DNA of 64,000 bases from Pseudomonas brenneri. Its GTDB lineage: Bacteria; Pseudomonadota; Gammaproteobacteria; Pseudomonadales; Pseudomonadaceae. Both the position numbers and the translations under genes were made by a program. The notes under the pieces are model-generated. The model was given only the letters and a program-made list of their open reading frames with translations, was not told the origin of the DNA and did not search any database. Every line of letters begins with the position of its first letter. The stretch's first letter is position 1. Below, one piece after another: positions 17,805 through 26,154 of this stretch. The stretch is taken from assembly GCF_007858285.1 (NCBI RefSeq), contig NZ_VFIL01000008.1, positions 62,001 to 126,000 of the forward strand, read 5' to 3'.

Positions 17805-19223
17805 ATGGCTGAACGTCTGAATAACGACTTCCAGTTCATCGATGTCGGGCGCAAAGATCCGAAGAAGAAACTGTTGCGTCAACGCAAGAAAGAGTTCGTG
17901 GAGATCTACGAACCCTTCAAACCCCAGCACTCGGCCGACCAGGCCCACCGCTGCCTGGGGTGCGGTAACCCGTATTGCGAATGGAAGTGCCCGGTGCACA
18001 ACTTCATTCCCAACTGGCTGAAATTGGTGGCCGAGGGCAACATCCTCGCCGCCGCCGAACTGTCGCACCAGACCAACACCTTGCCGGAAGTCTGCGGCAG
18101 GGTGTGCCCGCAGGATCGTCTGTGCGAGGGTGCCTGCACCCTCAACGACGGTTTCGGCGCGGTGACCATCGGTTCGGTGGAGAAGTACATCACTGACACC
18201 GCGTTCGCCATGGGCTGGCGCCCGGACATGTCCAAGGTCAAGCCGACCGGCAAGCGTGTCGCGATCATCGGCGCAGGCCCGGCGGGCCTGGGTTGTGCCG
18301 ACGTGCTGGTACGTGGCGGCGTGACCCCGGTGGTGTTCGACAAGAACCCGGAAATCGGTGGCCTGCTGACCTTCGGCATCCCCGAGTTCAAGCTGGAAAA
18401 GACCGTGCTGAGCAATCGCCGCGAAGTCTTCACCGGCATGGGCATTGAGTTTCGCCTGAACACCGAAATCGGCAAAGACGTGACCATGGAGCAGTTGCTC
18501 GAAGAATATGATGCGGTATTCATGGGCATGGGCACCTACACCTATATGAAGGGCGGCTTCGCCGGTGAGGACCTGCCGGGCGTGTATGACGCGCTCGACT
18601 TCCTGATCGCCAACGTCAACCGCAACCTGGGCTTTGAAAAATCCCCGGAAGACTTCATCGACATGAAGGGCAAGAAGGTCGTGGTGCTGGGCGGTGGCGA
18701 CACCGCGATGGACTGCAACCGTACGTCGATCCGCCAGGGCGCCAAGTCGGTGACCTGTGCCTATCGTCGTGACGAAGCCAACATGCCGGGCTCGCGCAAA
18801 GAGGTGAAAAACGCCAAGGAAGAAGGCGTGAAATTCCTCTACAACCGCCAGCCGATTGCCATTGTGGGTGAAGATCGCGTCGAAGGCGTGAAGGTGGTCG
18901 AGACCCGTCTCGGCGAGCCGGACGCCCGTGGCCGTCGCAGCCCCGAGCCGATCCCGGGTTCCGAAGAGATCATCCCGGCCGACGCCGTGGTCATCGCTTT
19001 CGGCTTCCGTCCAAGCCCGGCGCCGTGGTTCGAGCAGTTCCAGATCCAGACCGACAGCCAGGGCCGCGTTGTAGCCCCGGAACAAGGCCAGTACAAGCAC
19101 CAGACCAGCAACCCGAAGATCTTCGCCGGTGGCGATATGGTGCGCGGTTCGGACCTGGTAGTTACCGCGATCTTCGAAGGCCGCAACGCCGCCGAAGGCA
19201 TCCTGGACTACTTGCAGGTCTAA
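17805..19223 (+). CDS. gltD: Glutamate synthase small subunit
   Basis: 472 residues. N-terminal 4Fe-4S ligands in CLGCGNPYCEWKCPVHN and CGRVCPQDRLCEGAC, a FAD-binding loop (VAIIGAGPAGLGCADVL) and an NADPH-binding loop (VVVLGGGDTAMDCNRT). It feeds NADPH electrons through FAD and Fe-S centres to GltB. Same operon as gltB. Confidence 0.97.
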   Translation: MAERLNNDFQFIDVGRKDPKKKLLRQRKKEFVEIYEPFKPQHSADQAHRCLGCGNPYCEWKCPVHNFIPNWLKLVAEGNILAAAELSHQTNTLPEVCGRVCPQDRLCEGACTLNDGFGAVTIGSVEKYITDTAFAMGWRPDMSKVKPTGKRVAIIGAGPAGLGCADVLVRGGVTPVVFDKNPEIGGLLTFGIPEFKLEKTVLSNRREVFTGMGIEFRLNTEIGKDVTMEQLLEEYDAVFMGMGTYTYMKGGFAGEDLPGVYDALDFLIANVNRNLGFEKSPEDFIDMKGKKVVVLGGGDTAMDCNRTSIRQGAKSVTCAYRRDEANMPGSRKEVKNAKEEGVKFLYNRQPIAIVGEDRVEGVKVVETRLGEPDARGRRSPEPIPGSEEIIPADAVVIAFGFRPSPAPWFEQFQIQTDSQGRVVAPEQGQYKHQTSNPKIFAGGDMVRGSDLVVTAIFEGRNAAEGILDYLQV

Positions 19224-19252
19224 TACCGATCCCCAGCTGCAATGGGATCAAA

Positions 19253-19348
19253 AATGTGGGAGCGGGCTTGCTCGCGAATACGGTGTAACAGTGACTAGAT
19301 ATGTCCACTGACAACCCGCATTCGCGAGCAAGCCCGCTCCCACATTTG
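19253..19348. repeat. REP pair (inverted palindromic unit) between gltD and hemE
   Basis: A head-to-head pair of the Pseudomonas REP, ATGTGGGAGCGGGCTTGCTC and its reverse complement, with about 40 bp between the arms. Likely folds into a large hairpin that could protect or end the gltBD transcript. Nearly identical to the pair at 20548-20638. Confidence 0.9.
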
Positions 19349-19466
19349 TTTTGCGGCGCTCTCATGTCCGCGACAAATTGACCCGATAGACAAAAGGCTG
19401 ACCTGCAACCGTGCCTTTTGCGTCCGGCTCTGAGAAAATGCCCGCACTTTTTTTGCGGATGCCGAC

Positions 19467-20534
19467 ATGACTGCCCTCAAGAACGACCGTTTCCTTCGTG
19501 CCCTGCTCAAGCAACCTGTAGACGTCACCCCTGTGTGGATGATGCGTCAAGCCGGTCGCTACCTGCCGGAATACCGCGCCAGCCGCGCCAATGCGGGCGA
19601 TTTCATGAGCCTGTGCATGAATCCGGAGTTCGCCTGCGAAGTCACGATGCAGCCGCTGGACCGCTATCCACAACTGGATGCGGCCATCCTCTTCTCCGAT
19701 ATCCTGACCATCCCTGACGCCATGGGCCAAGGCCTGTACTTTGAAACCGGCGAAGGCCCGCGTTTCAAGAAAGTGGTCAGCACCCTGGCCGATATCGAAG
19801 CCCTGCCGATTCCTGATCCACACAAAGACCTCGGTTATGTGATGGATGCCGTCAGCACCATCCGCCGCGAGCTCAATGGCCGCGTGCCGCTGATCGGCTT
19901 CTCTGGCAGCCCGTGGACCCTGGCCACCTACATGGTCGAAGGCGGTTCGTCGAAAGATTTCCGCAAGACCAAGGCCATGCTCTACGACAACCCACAAGCC
20001 ATGCACTTGCTGCTGGACAAGCTGGCACAGTCGGTCATTTCCTACCTCAACGGCCAGATCATGGCCGGCGCGCAAGCGGTGCAGATCTTCGATACCTGGG
20101 GCGGCAACCTGTCGGCGGCGGCGTACCAGGAGTTCTCCCTGGCCTACATGCGCAAAATCGTCAGCGGCCTGATCCGCGAACACGAAGGCCGCAAAGTGCC
20201 GGTGATCATGTTCACCAAGGGCGGCGGCCTGTGGCTGGAAAGCATTGCCGACGCCGGTGCCGACGCGCTGGGCCTGGACTGGACCTGCGACCTGGGCGAA
20301 GCCCGTCGCCGTGTGGGTAACCAAGTGGCCCTGCAAGGCAACATGGACCCGACCGTGCTCTACGCCAAGCCGCAAGCGATCCGTACCGAAGTCGGTCGCA
20401 TCCTCGCCAGCTACGGTAAAGGCAGTGGACACGTGTTCAACCTCGGCCATGGCATCACCCCGGAAGTGAACCCGGAGCATGCTGGCGCGTTCCTGCGGGC
20501 GGTGCATGAGTTGTCGGCGCAGTATCACGAATAA
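19467..20534 (+). CDS. hemE: Uroporphyrinogen decarboxylase
   Basis: 355 residues, normal length. It starts MTALKNDRFLRALLKQPVDV; the PVWMMRQAGRYLPEYR substrate-binding arginines, the FSDILTIPDAMG Asp loop, and NLGHGITPEVNPE are all present. It decarboxylates uroporphyrinogen III to coproporphyrinogen III in haem synthesis. Monocistronic, flanked on both sides by REP pairs. The 19378-19466 leader contains a TTGACC that could be a -35. Confidence 0.97.
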   Translation: MTALKNDRFLRALLKQPVDVTPVWMMRQAGRYLPEYRASRANAGDFMSLCMNPEFACEVTMQPLDRYPQLDAAILFSDILTIPDAMGQGLYFETGEGPRFKKVVSTLADIEALPIPDPHKDLGYVMDAVSTIRRELNGRVPLIGFSGSPWTLATYMVEGGSSKDFRKTKAMLYDNPQAMHLLLDKLAQSVISYLNGQIMAGAQAVQIFDTWGGNLSAAAYQEFSLAYMRKIVSGLIREHEGRKVPVIMFTKGGGLWLESIADAGADALGLDWTCDLGEARRRVGNQVALQGNMDPTVLYAKPQAIRTEVGRILASYGKGSGHVFNLGHGITPEVNPEHAGAFLRAVHELSAQYHE

Positions 20535-20547
20535 CACGCAAAACATA

Positions 20548-20638
20548 TGTGGGAGCGGGCTTGCTCGCGAATGCGGAATGTCAGCTGATATATTCATGAC
20601 TGATACACCGCTTTCGCGAGCAAGCCCGCTCCCACATT
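20548..20638. repeat. REP pair between hemE and the MFS gene
   Basis: Inverted pair of the same REP core as at 19253-19348 (TGTGGGAGCGGGCTTGCTCG ... CGAGCAAGCCCGCTCCCACA). It lies between two convergent genes, a usual place for these elements. Confidence 0.9.
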
Positions 20639-20653
20639 TGAAGCAACACCGTA

Positions 20654-21928
20654 TCAGGTCTTTACGTTCCCCAGCGGCGGCAACTTTGCCAGCTTCAGCG
20701 CCACCAGCAGCGCAACGGTCAACAGCGCAACGATAAACCCGCCAATCCCGTTCCACCCCGCGTAGTGCCAGAAAACCCCACCCGCCGTACCGGCAATACT
20801 CGACCCCGCGTAGTAGCTGAACAGGTACAGCGACGAGGCCTGCCCCCTGGCTTTCAGCGCACGCCGGCCAATCCAGCTGCTGGCCACCGAATGGGCGCCG
20901 AAGAAGCCGAAAGTGAAGATCAGCATGCCGATGATGATCAGCGGCAGCGAGCTGAACAGGGTCAGGGTGATGCCGGCGAGCATCAGCACGATAGTGGCCC
21001 AGAGCACCCGGCGACGGCCCAGGCGGTCGGCCAGCGAGCCGATCTTCGCTGAGCTGTAGATCCCTGACAGGTACACCACTGACAGCAGGCCGACCACCGC
21101 CTGGCTCATGTCATAAGGGGCGGCCAGCAAGCGGTAGCCGATGTAGTTGAACAGCGTGACAAAGGCGCCCATCAGTACGAAGGCTTCGAGAAACAGCCAC
21201 GGCAGGCCGGCATCCTTGAAGTGCATGACAAAGCCATTGAGCAGGTTGCGCGGCTTGAGGCTGCTGGCGCGGAAGTTGCGCGACTCGGGGAGGATTTTCC
21301 AGAACACCGTCGCCGCAATCAGTGCCAGCGCGCCGATGATCAGCATTGCCGTGTGCCAACTGACGAAATCGATCAGTACGCCGGTGATCAGGCGCCCGCT
21401 CATGCCGCCAATCGCATTGCCGCCGATATACAGGCCCATGGCCAGGCCGATGTGCTGCGGATGGATCTCTTCGCTGAGGTAGGTCATGGCCACGGCCGCC
21501 AAGCCACTAAGGGACAGGCCCAGCAACGCGCGCAGCCACAGGATGCCTTCCCAGGTCGGCATCAGGCCGCTGGCGATGGTGCATACCGCCGCGCAGAACA
21601 GCGAGGTGACCATCACTGGCTTGCGCCCCAGGCGGTCGGAAATCGGCCCGGTGATCAACAGGCCAAAAGCGAGCATCGCCGTGGAGACGGAGAGGATCAG
21701 GCTGCTTTGCGCGGCATTGATGGAAAATTCGTGGGACAACGCCGGCATCATCGGCTGCACGCAATACAGCAGGGCAAAGGTGGCAAAGCCGCCGGAAAAC
21801 AGTGCCAGCACCGTGCGCATGAACATCGGCGTATCTTTTTCGATGTACACATCGTTGAGCTGCGCCACCACCTCGTCGAGGGCGGTGGGTGGCAGTTCCT
21901 GGGCGAGTGGAGCGACAGCAGATTTCAC
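20654..21928 (-). CDS. MFS drug/metabolite exporter, YnfM-like
   Basis: 424 residues from a GTG at 21928 that has a GAGG ribosome site; a TTG 18 bases upstream is possible. Twelve hydrophobic segments are expected. The MFS loop 2-3 motif GPISDRLGRKPVM and a second copy, GSLADRLGRRRVL, in the C-half are visible. A ~35-residue cytoplasmic N-tail precedes the first helix. The closest recognisable type is the YnfM/AraJ-like exporter group; substrate unknown. Divergent from a LysR regulator, which probably controls it. Confidence 0.8.
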   Translation of the reverse strand: MKSAVAPLAQELPPTALDEVVAQLNDVYIEKDTPMFMRTVLALFSGGFATFALLYCVQPMMPALSHEFSINAAQSSLILSVSTAMLAFGLLITGPISDRLGRKPVMVTSLFCAAVCTIASGLMPTWEGILWLRALLGLSLSGLAAVAMTYLSEEIHPQHIGLAMGLYIGGNAIGGMSGRLITGVLIDFVSWHTAMLIIGALALIAATVFWKILPESRNFRASSLKPRNLLNGFVMHFKDAGLPWLFLEAFVLMGAFVTLFNYIGYRLLAAPYDMSQAVVGLLSVVYLSGIYSSAKIGSLADRLGRRRVLWATIVLMLAGITLTLFSSLPLIIIGMLIFTFGFFGAHSVASSWIGRRALKARGQASSLYLFSYYAGSSIAGTAGGVFWHYAGWNGIGGFIVALLTVALLVALKLAKLPPLGNVKT

Positions 21929-22050
21929 GCGGGACCTCGGGGGCAAAGGCTGCCAGGGCTGGCAATGAAAAAAGAATATAGCTGGCTAATGATTCTTTCC
22001 AATATATTGTTCGACCTGTTTGATAGCTTTTACGACCTAATGAGGTTTTC
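21929..22050. promoter_or_regulatory. Divergent MFS/LysR control region
   Basis: 122-bp shared region, with an AT-rich centre at about 21965-22020. Such LysR divergons usually carry T-N11-A operators; I cannot fix one by eye. Confidence 0.35.
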
Positions 22051-22944
22051 ATGGAATTGCGCCACTTGCGCTACTTCATCGCCGTGGCTGAAGAGCTGCA
22101 TTTCGGCAGGGCGGCCCAGGTATTAGGCATCTCCCAGCCGCCGTTGAGCCAGCAGATACAGGCCCTGGAACAGGAGGTCGGCGCCCGCTTGTTTGAACGT
22201 ACCAATCGTCGGGTTGAGCTGAGTGAGGCCGGGCGTTTGTTCCTCACAGAAGCCCGCCTGGTACTGGCCCAGGTCGACAAGGCCGCGGATGTGGCACGCC
22301 GGGCGCAGTTGGGGGAGTTGGGTGAGCTGAAGATCGGCTTCACCTCTTCGGCGCCGTTCAACTCCAGCATCCCACAGGCGATTTTCGCTTTTCGCCAGGC
22401 TTTCCCGGCGGTGCACCTGAACCTGCAAGAGATGAGCAGTACCGAGGTGGCGGGCGCGTTGGTGGACGAGTCGATCCAGGTCGGCCTGATGCGCCCGCTG
22501 CCGCTGCCGGACTCATTAAGTGTCGTGGAGCTGATGCGCGAGCCTCTGGTGGCGGTGCTGAGTGCCGGCCACCCACTGGTAGAAGGCAGCGAGCGCGGTT
22601 TGCACCTGGCCCAGTTGGCTGAAGAACCTTTTGTATTTTTCCCACGGGCCTACGGCAGTGGTCTGTACGCCCAACTGATCAACCTGGCACGCGATGCCGG
22701 TTTCAGCCCGCACTTCGCCCAGGAGGCAGGAGAGGCCATGACCATCATCGGCCTGGTGGCAGCGGGGTTGGGGGTGTCGGTGTTGCCGGCCTCATATCAG
22801 CGCATCCGCATCGACGGCGTGGTCTACCGCACCTTGCTCGACCCTGAGGCAGTGACGGCGGTGTGGCTGGTGCAGCGTAAAGACCAGCAGTCGCCCATGG
22901 CCAAGGCGTTTGTCGAGCTGCTGACGCGCAAGGCGTTGGTGTAG
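22051..22944 (+). CDS. LysR-family transcriptional regulator
   Basis: 297 residues. The N-terminal winged helix-turn-helix (MELRHLRYFIAVAEELHFGRA...ISQPPLSQQIQALEQEVG) is of the BenM/CatM-like subgroup, and a periplasmic-binding-protein-like effector domain follows. Divergently placed next to the MFS exporter, so the likely target is that gene plus autoregulation. The inducer is unknown. Confidence 0.93.
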   Translation: MELRHLRYFIAVAEELHFGRAAQVLGISQPPLSQQIQALEQEVGARLFERTNRRVELSEAGRLFLTEARLVLAQVDKAADVARRAQLGELGELKIGFTSSAPFNSSIPQAIFAFRQAFPAVHLNLQEMSSTEVAGALVDESIQVGLMRPLPLPDSLSVVELMREPLVAVLSAGHPLVEGSERGLHLAQLAEEPFVFFPRAYGSGLYAQLINLARDAGFSPHFAQEAGEAMTIIGLVAAGLGVSVLPASYQRIRIDGVVYRTLLDPEAVTAVWLVQRKDQQSPMAKAFVELLTRKALV

Positions 22945-23265
22945 CGGCACTCACATATCAGGTAATGGAACCGGTTTAGTGATTTGCCTTGGAGTTGCGC
23001 AGAATCGTTTCTTTTTCACTGAGTGACATGGATGACACTTCTCTATCAACCCAAAGACAGGAGGCGTTTTGCCATGGATTGTCCTGTCCGGCTTTTCAGG
23101 CATACTGCCCCAGTTCCCGAAAGGGGCTTGTGAGACTCTGAGGATCCTGGAAATCCAGCCATCGCAGAGCCGGGCAGGACAAAGGCGATGACAAGCCAGC
23201 CTGCTTGTGAAGAGGGCGCCGAAAGGCGCCCTTTGTCGTTTCTGGTGTTATGTCGGAGGCATCGA
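22945..23265. other. Gap between LysR gene and end of the APE operon
   Basis: 321 bp without a convincing protein gene. Its right half is the structured RNA candidate at 23079-23241. The left part (22945-23078) shows nothing I recognise beyond an AGGAGGCG purine run at 23059-23066. The 23214-23231 hairpin may also end the minus-strand APE transcript, though its T run is better on the + strand. Confidence 0.5.
23079..23241 (+). ncRNA. Candidate structured small RNA
   Basis: An intergenic segment dense in hairpins. TTGTCCTGTCCGGCT (23079-23093) pairs over 15 bp with AGCCGGGCAGGACAA (23168-23182). Inside are GCCCC/GGGGC (23107-23111/23123-23127) and CTGG-AAAT-CCAG (23147-23158). Downstream come ACAAGC/GCTTGT (23191-23208) and a GGGCGCC-GAAA-GGCGCCC hairpin (23214-23231) followed by a T-rich TTTGTCGTTT, a proper terminator on the + strand. 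It does not look like a REP element, 6S RNA, RNase P RNA, tmRNA or RsmX/Y/Z. No promoter is assigned; the 5' end could lie near 23050-23065. Confidence 0.5.
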
Positions 23266-23715
23266 TCAGTTCTGCTTCGACGTCCCCGTCTCCTTGAACA
23301 ACTGCTCCGCCGTACCCGCTTGCGCCGCGCCGCTTGCGCGCAGCCCGGCCATGATGTCGCGGTCGAGCATGCTGATCCAGCGGTTGTAGTTGCGATGAAT
23401 CTTGCCGTCCTTGTAGCCCAGTTCCTGGCTGTCACGATAGGTGATGGCGTAGCGGGTGCCGGTGTAGCGGATGTCGATCTCGGCGTAGTAGCGGTTGCGC
23501 ACGTTGATCTGGGCCTGGATCAGGCGTGGGTCGGCGCGCTGGACGGTCCAGTTGCGCTTGTCCAGGGCGGTGAGGATGCTCTGTTTCATTTTCTCTTCGC
23601 TGACCTGCTCGTTGGCGGCGAGCGCGTGCTGGGTGTTGAGTACCGGCTTGCTGGTACAGCCGGCAGCGGTCAGCAGGGTCAGGGCGATGAGGGTGGCGCG
23701 TAGCAACGAAGACAT
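23266..23715 (-). CDS. Small lipoprotein, last gene of APE operon
   Basis: 149 residues from the ATG at 23715. It has a lipoprotein-like signal (LLRATLIALTLLTAAGC) then a ~130-residue periplasmic domain with IRYTGTRYAITYRDSQELGY. I do not know a function; similar small lipoproteins close many APE operons. It follows the ketosynthase by 27 bp. Confidence 0.75.
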   Translation of the reverse strand: MSSLLRATLIALTLLTAAGCTSKPVLNTQHALAANEQVSEEKMKQSILTALDKRNWTVQRADPRLIQAQINVRNRYYAEIDIRYTGTRYAITYRDSQELGYKDGKIHRNYNRWISMLDRDIMAGLRASGAAQAGTAEQLFKETGTSKQN

Positions 23716-23742
23716 TCCGTTCTCTCCAATCAAATAAAAGGC

Positions 23743-24969
23743 TTACTGCCAGCGGCGAAAGATCAGCGACGTGTTGACGCCGCCAAAGGCAAAGTTGTTG
23801 TTCATCACGTAGTCGTTGTGCATCTGGCGGAACTCGCCGCGCAGGTAATCCAGTTCGCCGCAACGCGGGTCGACTTGATCGAGGTTGAAGGTCGGCACGT
23901 ACTGGTCGTGGTTCATCATCTCGATGCTGAACCACGACTCCAACGCGCCGCAGGCACCCAGGGTGTGGCCCAGGAAGCTCTTCTGCGAACTGATGGGCAT
24001 ACGGCTGCCGAACAGGCTGCTGGTGGCCAGGGTTTCGGCAATGTCGCCTTGTTCGGTGGCGGTGCCGTGGCCGTTCACGTAACCGATGGCATCCGGCGTC
24101 AGGTTGGCATCTTCGAGGGCCAGCTCCATGGCCCGGCGCATGGTGACCTGCTCGGGACGGGTGGTGTGCTGGCCGTCGGCGTTGCTGCCAAAGCCGACGA
24201 TCTCGGCATGGATATGCGCGCCACGGGCCAGGGCATGTTCCAGCTCCTCAAGCACCAGCATGCCGCCGCCTTCGCCGATCACCAGGCCATCGCGGCCGCT
24301 GTCGTAGGGGCGAGGACTGGTTTGCGGGGCGTCGTTTTTCAGGCTGGTGGCGTAGAGCGCATCAAACACCATGGCTTCGGTGGGGCACAGCTCTTCAGCG
24401 CCGCCGGCGAGCATCAGCGGCAGGCGGCCGAACTTGATCGCCTCATAGGCATAGCCGATGCCCTGGCTACCGCTGGTGCAGGCGCTGGACGTGGGGATCA
24501 GGCGTCCGGTGAGGCCAAAGAAAATGCTGATATTGGCCGCTGTGGTGTGCGGCATCATGCGCACATAGGAGTTGGCGTTCAGGCCCTCGGCCACCGAGTT
24601 GAGCAGCATATTGCCAAACGCCTTGATCTCATCGGTGCTGCCGGTGGATGAGCCGCAGGCCACACCCATGCGCCCGTCCTTGATCGACGCATCGCCCAGC
24701 AGGCCGGCGTCCTGCAACGCCTGCTCGGCGGCCCACACGGCCAGGCGCGAGACCCGGCCCATGCTGCGCAGTTGCTTGCGGGTCCAGTGGGCCGGCACCA
24801 CAAAATCGTCAATCGGCCCGGCCAGCCGTGTGTTCAGTTCGCTGAAGCGATCCCACTCATCCATGCGCCGGATGCCGCTGCGCTGGGCGCGGAAGTTGGC
24901 GACGATGGTTTCCCAGTCGCAGCCCAGGGAGGTCATGCCGGCCATGCCGGTGACTACCACACGTTTCAT
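23743..24969 (-). CDS. Beta-ketoacyl-ACP synthase of APE cluster (FabF-like)
   Basis: 408 residues from the ATG at 24969 (MKRVVVTGMAGMTSLG). Catalytic Cys in TSSACTSGSQG, first His in NGHGTATEQGD and second His in KSFLGHTLGACGAL are all intact. It extends the polyene chain by condensing malonyl-ACP with the acyl-ACP, probably paired with the chain-length factor encoded at the head of the operon. The start overlaps the ketoreductase stop (TGATG). Confidence 0.93.
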   Translation of the reverse strand: MKRVVVTGMAGMTSLGCDWETIVANFRAQRSGIRRMDEWDRFSELNTRLAGPIDDFVVPAHWTRKQLRSMGRVSRLAVWAAEQALQDAGLLGDASIKDGRMGVACGSSTGSTDEIKAFGNMLLNSVAEGLNANSYVRMMPHTTAANISIFFGLTGRLIPTSSACTSGSQGIGYAYEAIKFGRLPLMLAGGAEELCPTEAMVFDALYATSLKNDAPQTSPRPYDSGRDGLVIGEGGGMLVLEELEHALARGAHIHAEIVGFGSNADGQHTTRPEQVTMRRAMELALEDANLTPDAIGYVNGHGTATEQGDIAETLATSSLFGSRMPISSQKSFLGHTLGACGALESWFSIEMMNHDQYVPTFNLDQVDPRCGELDYLRGEFRQMHNDYVMNNNFAFGGVNTSLIFRRWQ

Positions 24970-25697
24970 CAGCACAGGCCCCCATTCACGGCCAGGACCT
25001 GGCGGGTGATGTAGCCGGCCTCGGCCGACATCAGGAAGTTCACCGCACTGGCGACCTCTTCTGGCGTACCCATGCGTTGCGCGGGGATCATCTTCAGCAG
25101 TTCTTCCACCGGCACGTTCTCATCAAGCATTGCCGTGTCGATCAGGCCGGGGGCCACGCAGTTGACAGTGATCTTGCGCTTGCCCAACTCGATTGCCAGC
25201 GCCTTGGCCGCACCGATCAAGCCGGCCTTGGACGCGCTGTAGTTGACCTGGCCACGATTGCCGATCAGCCCCGAGACCGAAGTGATGCACACAATACGCC
25301 CGGCCGCGCGGCGCCGGATCATCGGCATCATCACCGGGTGCAGTACGTTGTAGAACCCGTCGAGATTGGTGCGCATCACCACGTCCCAGTCATCCTCCGA
25401 CAGGGCTGGAAACGCGCCATCGCGGGTCAGCCCGGCGTTCAGCACTACACCGTAATAGGCGCCGTGGGCTTCAACGTCGGCTTCGAGGATCTGCTTGCAG
25501 GTGGCACGGTCTGCCACATCAAATTGCAGCACCCGCGCCTTGCGTCCCAGGGCCTGGATTTGGACCTGTACGGCATCCGCCTCGGCGCGGCCACTGCGGC
25601 AATGCAACACGATGTCATGGCCGGCCTGGGCCAGGCGCAGGGCGATAGCGCGGCCGATACCCCGGCTGGAGCCGGTGACCAGTACGGATTCAGTCAT
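24969..25697 (-). CDS. 3-ketoacyl-ACP reductase of APE cluster (FabG-like)
   Basis: 242-residue short-chain dehydrogenase. It has an NADPH loop TGSSRGIGRA, NAG in LNAGLTRDGAF, catalytic Ser in ITSVSGLIGN, and YSASKAG with Tyr and Lys. It reduces the 3-keto group after each condensation. It overlaps the dehydratase gene by eight bases. Confidence 0.93.
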   Translation of the reverse strand: MTESVLVTGSSRGIGRAIALRLAQAGHDIVLHCRSGRAEADAVQVQIQALGRKARVLQFDVADRATCKQILEADVEAHGAYYGVVLNAGLTRDGAFPALSEDDWDVVMRTNLDGFYNVLHPVMMPMIRRRAAGRIVCITSVSGLIGNRGQVNYSASKAGLIGAAKALAIELGKRKITVNCVAPGLIDTAMLDENVPVEELLKMIPAQRMGTPEEVASAVNFLMSAEAGYITRQVLAVNGGLC

Positions 25698-26154
25698 GAC
25701 GCGTGTCCTTCGATTCAGCTAAATAGTTGGCCGCCTGGGGCGGTCGAAATACGTTCAGGCGCGCGCTGGCCTGGATGCCGTCGCCGGTCAGGTGGCATTC
25801 GAACACACCCATGCCGTTGTCGTCTTCCAGTGAGCGCAGGCCGTGGATGGTCAACTCGGTGCCGGCGGGAAAGTGCTCGACGTTGCATTCGAACTTACGG
25901 GTGCCCAACAGGAACCCCAGCTCGACGGCTTCGCCGTTCTGCCGTGCCCGACAGCCGGCATAGGCGGCGACGCTTTGCGCCATCAACTCGACGCCGACCC
26001 AGGCCGGCAAGCTACCGTCGGCACGGTTGAACAGCCCGCCGGGCTTGACGGTGAGGCGGGTGCGGATCTGCTCTTCATCGAACGCCAGCACCTGGTCGAT
26101 CAGGATCATGTCCCCGGCGTGGGGCAGCAGTTCGGCGAGCGGCCAATTGATCAT
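25690..26154 (-). CDS. 3-hydroxyacyl-ACP dehydratase of APE cluster (ApeP-type hotdog)
   Basis: 154 residues of hotdog-fold sequence (LLPHAGDMILIDQVLAFD, AWVGVELMAQSVAAYAG). It resembles the 'ApeP-like' dehydratase family with a His near the N-terminus in place of the FabZ GHFP motif. It removes water from 3-hydroxyacyl-ACP so that conjugated double bonds accumulate. It overlaps the ketosynthase stop by four bases. Confidence 0.88.
   Translation of the reverse strand: MINWPLAELLPHAGDMILIDQVLAFDEEQIRTRLTVKPGGLFNRADGSLPAWVGVELMAQSVAAYAGCRARQNGEAVELGFLLGTRKFECNVEHFPAGTELTIHGLRSLEDDNGMGVFECHLTGDGIQASARLNVFRPPQAANYLAESKDTRHD

Noticed and set aside
23079..23182. Inverted repeat as ends of a small transposable element
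   Set aside because: The arms enclose only ~75 bp made of further hairpins and there are no flanking target duplications; an RNA fold explains it better.
23046..23435. Minus-strand frame overlapping the structured RNA region, with a signal-peptide-like stretch
   Set aside because: Its start lies within the lipoprotein gene in another frame, it has no ribosome site, and the hydrophobic stretch is explained by the palindrome sequence.
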